Source: Mesorhizobium amorphae CCNWGS0123
GTDB taxonomy: Bacteria > Pseudomonadota > Alphaproteobacteria > Rhizobiales > Rhizobiaceae
Length of the DNA: 64,000 nt
Direction: 5' to 3'
Assembly: GCF_001686985.1 (NCBI RefSeq)
Contig: NZ_CP015318.1
Span: forward strand, 3,222,001 to 3,286,000
Part shown: positions 60,671-64,000 of the stretch, in pieces
Layout: every line of letters starts with the position of its first letter
Position numbering within the stretch: position 1 is the first letter of the stretch
The notes under the pieces: generated by a model
What the model was told of the DNA's origin: nothing
What the model saw: only the letters and a program-made list of their open reading frames with translations
Database searches by the model: none
Position numbers and translations under genes: made by a program

Positions 60671-61003
60671 ATGACGATGCTAGCCAAAGCCGCGATGACT
60701 CGCGCCGACATGGAAGGCAAGGCGGGGGAGGTCGCCGGCCTGCTGCGGACACTGTCCCATCCCGCCCGGCTGATGATCGTCTGCACGCTGGTCGAGGGCG
60801 AATACGCCGTCGGGCAGCTCGAGGAGGAGCTCGGCATCCACCAGCCGTCGCTGTCGCAGCAACTCACCGTGCTGCGCGACGCCGGCATCGTCGAGACGCG
60901 GCGCGAGGCCAAGCAGATTTTCTATCGCCTGACGGAAGCCAGGGCCGCGCGCCTCGTCGAGGCTCTCTACACGATCTTCTGCGCGGAGGCGGCCGCCCCA
61001 TGA
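60671..61003 (+). CDS. bigR: ArsR-type repressor BigR/SqrR
   Basis: 110 residues from ATG 60671, two bases after the preceding stop. ArsR winged HTH: LLRTLSHPARLMIVCTLVEGEYAVGQLEEELGIHQPSLSQQLTVLRDAGIVETRREAKQIFYRL. Cys38 in the LMIVCTL helix and Cys104 near the C-terminus correspond to the thiol pair that forms a disulfide or polysulfide link in BigR/SqrR, releasing it from DNA. It most likely represses its own operon and the site at 59698. Confidence 0.92.
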   Translation: MTMLAKAAMTRADMEGKAGEVAGLLRTLSHPARLMIVCTLVEGEYAVGQLEEELGIHQPSLSQQLTVLRDAGIVETRREAKQIFYRLTEARAARLVEALYTIFCAEAAAP

Positions 61004-61407
61004 CGCCCTATTGGCCTTCGCTTTTCGGCGGCATGCTGATCGGCCTCTCGGCCAGCCTGCTGTTGCTCCTCAACGGCCGTGTCGCCGGCGTCAGCGGGAT
61101 CGTCGGCCGGCTGCTGCTGGCGCGCGCTTCGACGAACGCTGCCTTCGTCATCGGCCTGCTTGTCGGCCCGCTGCTGTTCCTCGCCGGCTTCGGCCGCTGG
61201 CCGTCGGTGACCATCACCGCCTCGCTGCCGATGATCGCCGCCGCCGGGCTGCTGGTCGGGTTCGGCTCCCGCATGGGCTCCGGCTGCACCAGCGGCCATG
61301 GCGTTGCCGGGCTCTCGCGCCTGTCGCCGCGCTCCTTCGTTGCCGTGCTGACCTTCCTGTCGGCCGGGGTCGCGACCGTTACCCTGATGAGGAGCGCCGG
61401 ACTGTGA
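61000..61407 (+). CDS. YeeE/YedE-family membrane protein A (PmpA type)
   Basis: 135 residues with four hydrophobic helices. ATG 61000 overlaps the bigR stop by four bases. The family motif [26 protein letters not shown] is present, with the cysteine used for sulfur chemistry. Half-size YeeE/YedE proteins occur in pairs; the second half is encoded next. The pair is thought to move sulfur-containing ions such as thiosulfate or sulfite across the inner membrane. Confidence 0.92.
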   Translation: MTPYWPSLFGGMLIGLSASLLLLLNGRVAGVSGIVGRLLLARASTNAAFVIGLLVGPLLFLAGFGRWPSVTITASLPMIAAAGLLVGFGSRMGSGCTSGHGVAGLSRLSPRSFVAVLTFLSAGVATVTLMRSAGL

Positions 61408-61853
61408 ATCTCCAGACACTGCGTTTTCTTGCCGCCCTGGTCTCGGGCGGGATCTTCGGTTTCGGCCTGTCGCTTTCCGGCATGCTCGATCCCGCCCGCG
61501 TGCGCGGCTTCCTCGATGTCGCGGGCGACTGGGATCCGAGCCTTGCCTTCGTGCTCGCCGGCGCCGTCGCCGTGGCGATGCTGGGCACGTTGCTGTCCAG
61601 GCGCATGAAGCGGCCGGTTTTCGACCCGGCATTCCATCTGCCGCCGGATACCGGCATCGACCGGCGGCTGATCCTCGGCTCGGCGCTGTTCGGCATCGGC
61701 TGGGGCATGGCCGGTTTCTGCCCCGGCCCCGCGCTGGCCAGCCTGACGCTCGGGCTCGCGCCTGCCGTCCTGTTCGTCGCCTCTATGGTTGTCGGGATGA
61801 CTGTCCACGACCGCCTCGTTGCCGACCGCAAGGATCAGGCGGGCTCGCGGTAA
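61404..61853 (+). CDS. YeeE/YedE-family membrane protein B (PmpB type)
   Basis: 149 residues from GTG 61404, overlapping the preceding stop by four bases. Four hydrophobic segments: LAALVSGGIFGFGLSLSGMLDP, LAFVLAGAVAVAMLGTLLS, LILGSALFGIGWGMAGFCPGPA with the conserved GFCPGPA cysteine, and the final LFVASMVVGMTV. Partner of the preceding protein. It ends convergently with a minus-strand gene with which it overlaps by 19 bases. Confidence 0.92.
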   Translation: MNLQTLRFLAALVSGGIFGFGLSLSGMLDPARVRGFLDVAGDWDPSLAFVLAGAVAVAMLGTLLSRRMKRPVFDPAFHLPPDTGIDRRLILGSALFGIGWGMAGFCPGPALASLTLGLAPAVLFVASMVVGMTVHDRLVADRKDQAGSR

Positions 61854-62236
61854 TTTCCATTGAGGATATCGCGTGCAGCGTTACGAACGCCCTCTTTGGC
61901 GGAGCCATTGGCCGCGAGATGCTCAAGCTCATCCGTCAGGCAGCCGGCGAGGGCAGGAGAGTAGGCAACGACGCTGACGAGTATCCAGTATATCCAGATG
62001 TCGTCGTTACCGCGCAGGATCTGGCGCAGATGCGGCGCGAGCGGTGGACCGATGCCGGCCAGGAGCGGCTGCAACACTTGCGCTACCGGCCAATTGATGT
62101 CCTGAAGCCATTCGAGAAGCTGCGGCAGGATCGGCTCGATTGCTGGATAGCCGAGCGCCGTCAGGGCAGAGGCCTTGTCGGTATCGAGCTTGTCGACAGG
62201 CACCAGATCCGCCAGGTTTTGTTCAAACGAGTTCAC
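61835..62236 (-). CDS. DUF5071 protein
   Basis: 133 residues. LVPVDKLDTDKASALTALGYPAIEPILPQLLEWLQDINWPVAQVL and LLAGIGPPLAPHLRQILRGNDDIWIYWILVSVV match the DUF5071 family, a HEAT-like helical fold of unknown function. It overlaps the tail of the membrane protein gene on the other strand. Confidence 0.82.
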   Translation of the reverse strand: MNSFEQNLADLVPVDKLDTDKASALTALGYPAIEPILPQLLEWLQDINWPVAQVLQPLLAGIGPPLAPHLRQILRGNDDIWIYWILVSVVAYSPALAGCLTDELEHLAANGSAKEGVRNAARDILNGNYREPA

Positions 62237-62276
62237 CGGGCAATCCTACCGTCGGCATCGGAGCAAACAGGTCGAC

Positions 62277-62696
62277 CTAACGCCCTCTTGCAGCCACGCC
62301 GGCCTTTTTCGCCTCTCCATCACCTGCAAGGTGGTAAGGCTGGATAAGCACCTCCGCAGGGATGCGCCAGTTCTTGTGAATCCGGTGCGCCATGTCCATC
62401 GTCAGCAAGCGCTTCCTGTTCAGGATTTCCGAGGCCCGGGACGCCGATCCGATGATCTCGGCGAGGGCCAGTTGCTTGAGCCCCGCCATTTCCATGTGGG
62501 CGCGAATGGCTGTGACCGGGTCGAGTGTCTCGATCGGGTAGTGCCTGGCCTCATAGGCCTCGATCAGATCGGCCAGCACGTCGAAGCGATCGCCATCGGG
62601 AGAGCCGACCTCGGGCTCGTTCTCGAAGTATTTGGTGATCTCCGCGATGGCCCAATCATAGTCGTCTTCGGTTTTAAGAGGGCGAATGTTTTCCAT
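62277..62696 (-). CDS. HigA-type antitoxin
   Basis: 139 residues from ATG 62696 (a GTG just upstream at 62699 is possible). The N-terminal half (RPLKTEDDYDWAIAEITKYFENEPEV) and the C-terminal HTH (MEMAGLKQLALAEIIGSASRASEILNRKRLLTMDMAHRIHKNWRIPAEVLI) are the layout of proteobacterial HigA antitoxins, which repress the operon and neutralise HigB. The start overlaps the stop of the toxin gene, so the order is toxin first, as in higBA modules. Confidence 0.88.
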   Translation of the reverse strand: MENIRPLKTEDDYDWAIAEITKYFENEPEVGSPDGDRFDVLADLIEAYEARHYPIETLDPVTAIRAHMEMAGLKQLALAEIIGSASRASEILNRKRLLTMDMAHRIHKNWRIPAEVLIQPYHLAGDGEAKKAGVAARGR

Positions 62697-62944
62697 CACA
62701 CTGTCTCCGCATCGATCCTGTCGTACTCGGCGTGGGTGCCGACGAATTTGATCAGCACCCGCTTGTAGGTATTGCTGACATGCACGATGACCCGATATTT
62801 GTTGCCGGCGATGTCGAAGATCGCGCGGTTGTCGCCTACGAAATCCACATTCGCACCGGGAACAAGGGGAAAGTTCCCAAAATGGGAAACCGTTGCGGCT
62901 TTGGCGGACGCTAAGGGCTTATGCGACCCGTCCGGCGCGGGCAC
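62696..62944 (-). CDS. HigB-type RNase toxin, apparently shortened at the N-terminus
   Basis: 82 residues from GTG 62944. The C-terminal half is a clear HigB/RelE-like core: VDFVGDNRAIFDIAGNKYRVIVHV and VLIKFVGTHAEYDRIDAETV. Typical members run to 95-110 residues and begin with a strand and helix of the type RIISRKALREFWERHP; here that part is missing and a TAG stands in frame just upstream of the GTG. The start may therefore be a decayed end. Whether the toxin still cuts mRNA is uncertain. Confidence 0.72.
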   Translation of the reverse strand: MPAPDGSHKPLASAKAATVSHFGNFPLVPGANVDFVGDNRAIFDIAGNKYRVIVHVSNTYKRVLIKFVGTHAEYDRIDAETV

Positions 62945-62956
62945 CGCGCGCGGAAA

Positions 62957-63145
62957 CTACTTCTTGCGCCGGCCGCCGGAAGCCTTCGCCATGCTCACCG
63001 AACCTTGCGCCTCGCGCATCATCCTCAGCGCTTCGTCCCTGGTCAGCCCGCATTTGCGCGCAAAATAGCTCGCCTCCTCATAGGCTTCCGCCTGGGAGAC
63101 CGCCGATATGCCGGAAGCTGCCGGCTTGGATTTCTTCTTGGCCAT
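62957..63145 (-). CDS. Small lysine-rich protein, 62 residues (DUF3606-like)
   Basis: ATG 63145; the product MAKKKSKPAASGISAVSQAE is followed by YEEASYFARKCGLTRDEALRMMREAQGS, a helix-turn-helix-like segment resembling DUF3606-type small proteins, and a basic tail (SGGRRKK). It ends 12 bases before the toxin gene on the same strand and may belong to the same transcript. Confidence 0.7.
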   Translation of the reverse strand: MAKKKSKPAASGISAVSQAEAYEEASYFARKCGLTRDEALRMMREAQGSVSMAKASGGRRKK

Positions 63146-63423
63146 CGCATCGTCAACGCTGAATCATTTTAGTCAGCTAATATAGTATCATTGTTTGCCA
63201 ATGCAAAAGGCGGAGATTGTGATGCCTGATGGCGGGCAGGGCCATCCGGCGGGCCCTGCCGGTGATCAGCGCCAGGCGTTTCCGGCGCCGCCTGGACCTC
63301 CGCCGGACACCGGCGCCGGCAGCCCATCCTTGAAGGCCCATTGAAGCGTAATTATATCAATGACTAAGCGTGCGGTGCACGCGAAACGCAGTGCTTTTGT
63401 CAAGCTTCTCTATGGAGGTTGTC

Positions 63424-63783
63424 ATGGCAATGAAACTGATGGAAGGAAGAAAGGGCCAGGATTGGATCAATCTGGTCCTTGCGATCTGCCTGTTCATCTC
63501 ACCCTGGATCATCGGCTTTACCGCCGAAACCACGCCTGCGTGGAATGCCTGGGTTGCCGGCTTCGTGCTCGGCGCCCTGGCCCTCGCGACGCTTTCGGCG
63601 TTCGCCGAATGGGAAGAGTGGGCGAACCTCGTTATCGGGCTTTGGCTGATCGTTTCGCCCTGGCTGCTTGGCTTCATGGCCAGCACCAACGCGATGGCGA
63701 CCCATGTCGTCCTCGGCGTGCTGGTGGTTGCCGCGTCGGCCTGGGCGGTCTGGGACTTCCGCCACCCGCACGCGCATGCGTGA
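63424..63783 (+). CDS. SPW-repeat membrane protein
   Basis: 119 residues from ATG 63424, with GGAGG seven bases before it. Two repeats of the form DWINLVLAICLFISPWIIGF and WANLVIGLWLIVSPWLLGF give the SPW motif twice; four membrane helices in total. The N-terminus is short and basic. Members of this family occur as small inner-membrane proteins with no known function. Confidence 0.88.
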   Translation: MAMKLMEGRKGQDWINLVLAICLFISPWIIGFTAETTPAWNAWVAGFVLGALALATLSAFAEWEEWANLVIGLWLIVSPWLLGFMASTNAMATHVVLGVLVVAASAWAVWDFRHPHAHA

Positions 63784-63911
63784 CCGGTGACGGCAGGCTA
63801 GGCGGGGCCCGGCGCGGGAGCGGCGGGCTCCTTGGACTATCGGGGCAGGGCTATAACCGGAGCGGCTTCACGAATTGCTGCAACCGGAAACCGTTTCGTG
63901 CATTCTTGGGA

Positions 63912-64000
63912 ATGGCCTCGATGCTCCACTCCGACAACCCGGCAAAATGCTGCTCCTATTGCGGCGGGCGAGACCATGACTACGAGGACTGCCCGAAGCG
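63912..64000 (+). CDS. Start of a possible CCHC zinc-knuckle protein (truncated by window edge)
   Basis: The frame opens at ATG 63912 (or 63921) and runs out of the window after 29 codons. It reads MASMLHSDNPAKCCSYCGGR, then DHDYEDCPK. Cys14-X2-Cys17-X4-His22-X4-Cys27 fits the retroviral-type CCHC knuckle that binds RNA or single-stranded DNA. TGGGA lies before the second ATG. With only 29 codons the call is provisional. Confidence 0.4.
   Translation, partial: MASMLHSDNPAKCCSYCGGRDHDYEDCPK

Overview
The window reads as chromosome of a high-GC alphaproteobacterium of the order Hyphomicrobiales (Rhizobiales), most likely Mesorhizobium or a close relative. That placement rests on gene content (a ligD/ku repair cluster, a BigR-type sulfide operon, several ABC uptake systems with local regulators, a DUF1127 small protein, GFA-type zinc proteins) and on families of short palindromic intergenic repeats of a kind common in rhizobia. 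It is inference: there is no rRNA, tRNA or housekeeping marker here to fix the genus. About 65 protein genes are supported, packed mostly in short operons.

Layout. 1-1.7 kb: end of a sugar operon (RpiR-type regulator, PfkB kinase). 1.8-8 kb: aldo/keto reductase, then a bacterial NHEJ cluster (ligD, ku and a BRCT-like/MerR-like/TPR protein translationally coupled to ku). 8-11.2 kb: hydrolase, exonuclease III and a membrane-anchored protein with an SdrD-B-like segment, separated by palindromic repeat elements. 11.2-11.9 kb: four tandem tiny genes on the minus strand whose products share a nearly invariant leader (MKKxYEKPxLxKKxRLSAITA) and a variable tail, like RiPP precursors; a fifth relative lies on the plus strand at 25.8 kb. 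12.3-21.4 kb: WD40 protein, amidase, isochorismatase-like hydrolase, two GFA-type zinc proteins, cytosine-deaminase-like amidohydrolase, small outer-membrane barrel. 21.5-23.9 kb: an AT-rich DUF2235 (Tle1-like) hydrolase and an Imm11-like protein, probably acquired. 24-35.6 kb: cNMP-domain/thioredoxin-reductase-like flavoprotein, GYD protein, sulfotransferase, PLP aminotransferase, YghU-type glutathione protein, catalytically dead HtrA-like protein, YdeI protein, and a divergent AcpA-like phosphatase/di-haem peroxidase pair.

35.9-43.5 kb is an amino-acid module: a complete Liv-type ABC transporter facing an Lrp/AsnC regulator that diverges from diaminopropionate ammonia-lyase and an M20 amidohydrolase. 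43.5-44.7 kb is a lone nucleotidyltransferase gene, possibly toxin-like, behind two inverted repeats of identical geometry. 44.7-54.3 kb is a carbohydrate-acid operon: GntR regulator, IlvD/Edd-type dehydratase, lactonase-like amidohydrolase, DapA-type lyase, Rbs-type ABC transporter and a Gfo/Idh/MocA dehydrogenase. Transport, dehydration, ring opening and aldol/keto-acid chemistry are therefore under one divergent regulator.

54.4-57.1 kb is gene-poor and full of hairpins and a diverged three-copy repeat. 57.1-64 kb carries a DUF1330 protein, a PAS-GGDEF-EAL enzyme, the sulfide/persulfide operon (MBL persulfide dioxygenase, BigR, two YeeE/YedE proteins) with its probable operator, a HigBA-like toxin-antitoxin pair with a shortened toxin, an SPW-repeat membrane protein and, at the right edge, the start of a possible CCHC zinc-knuckle protein.
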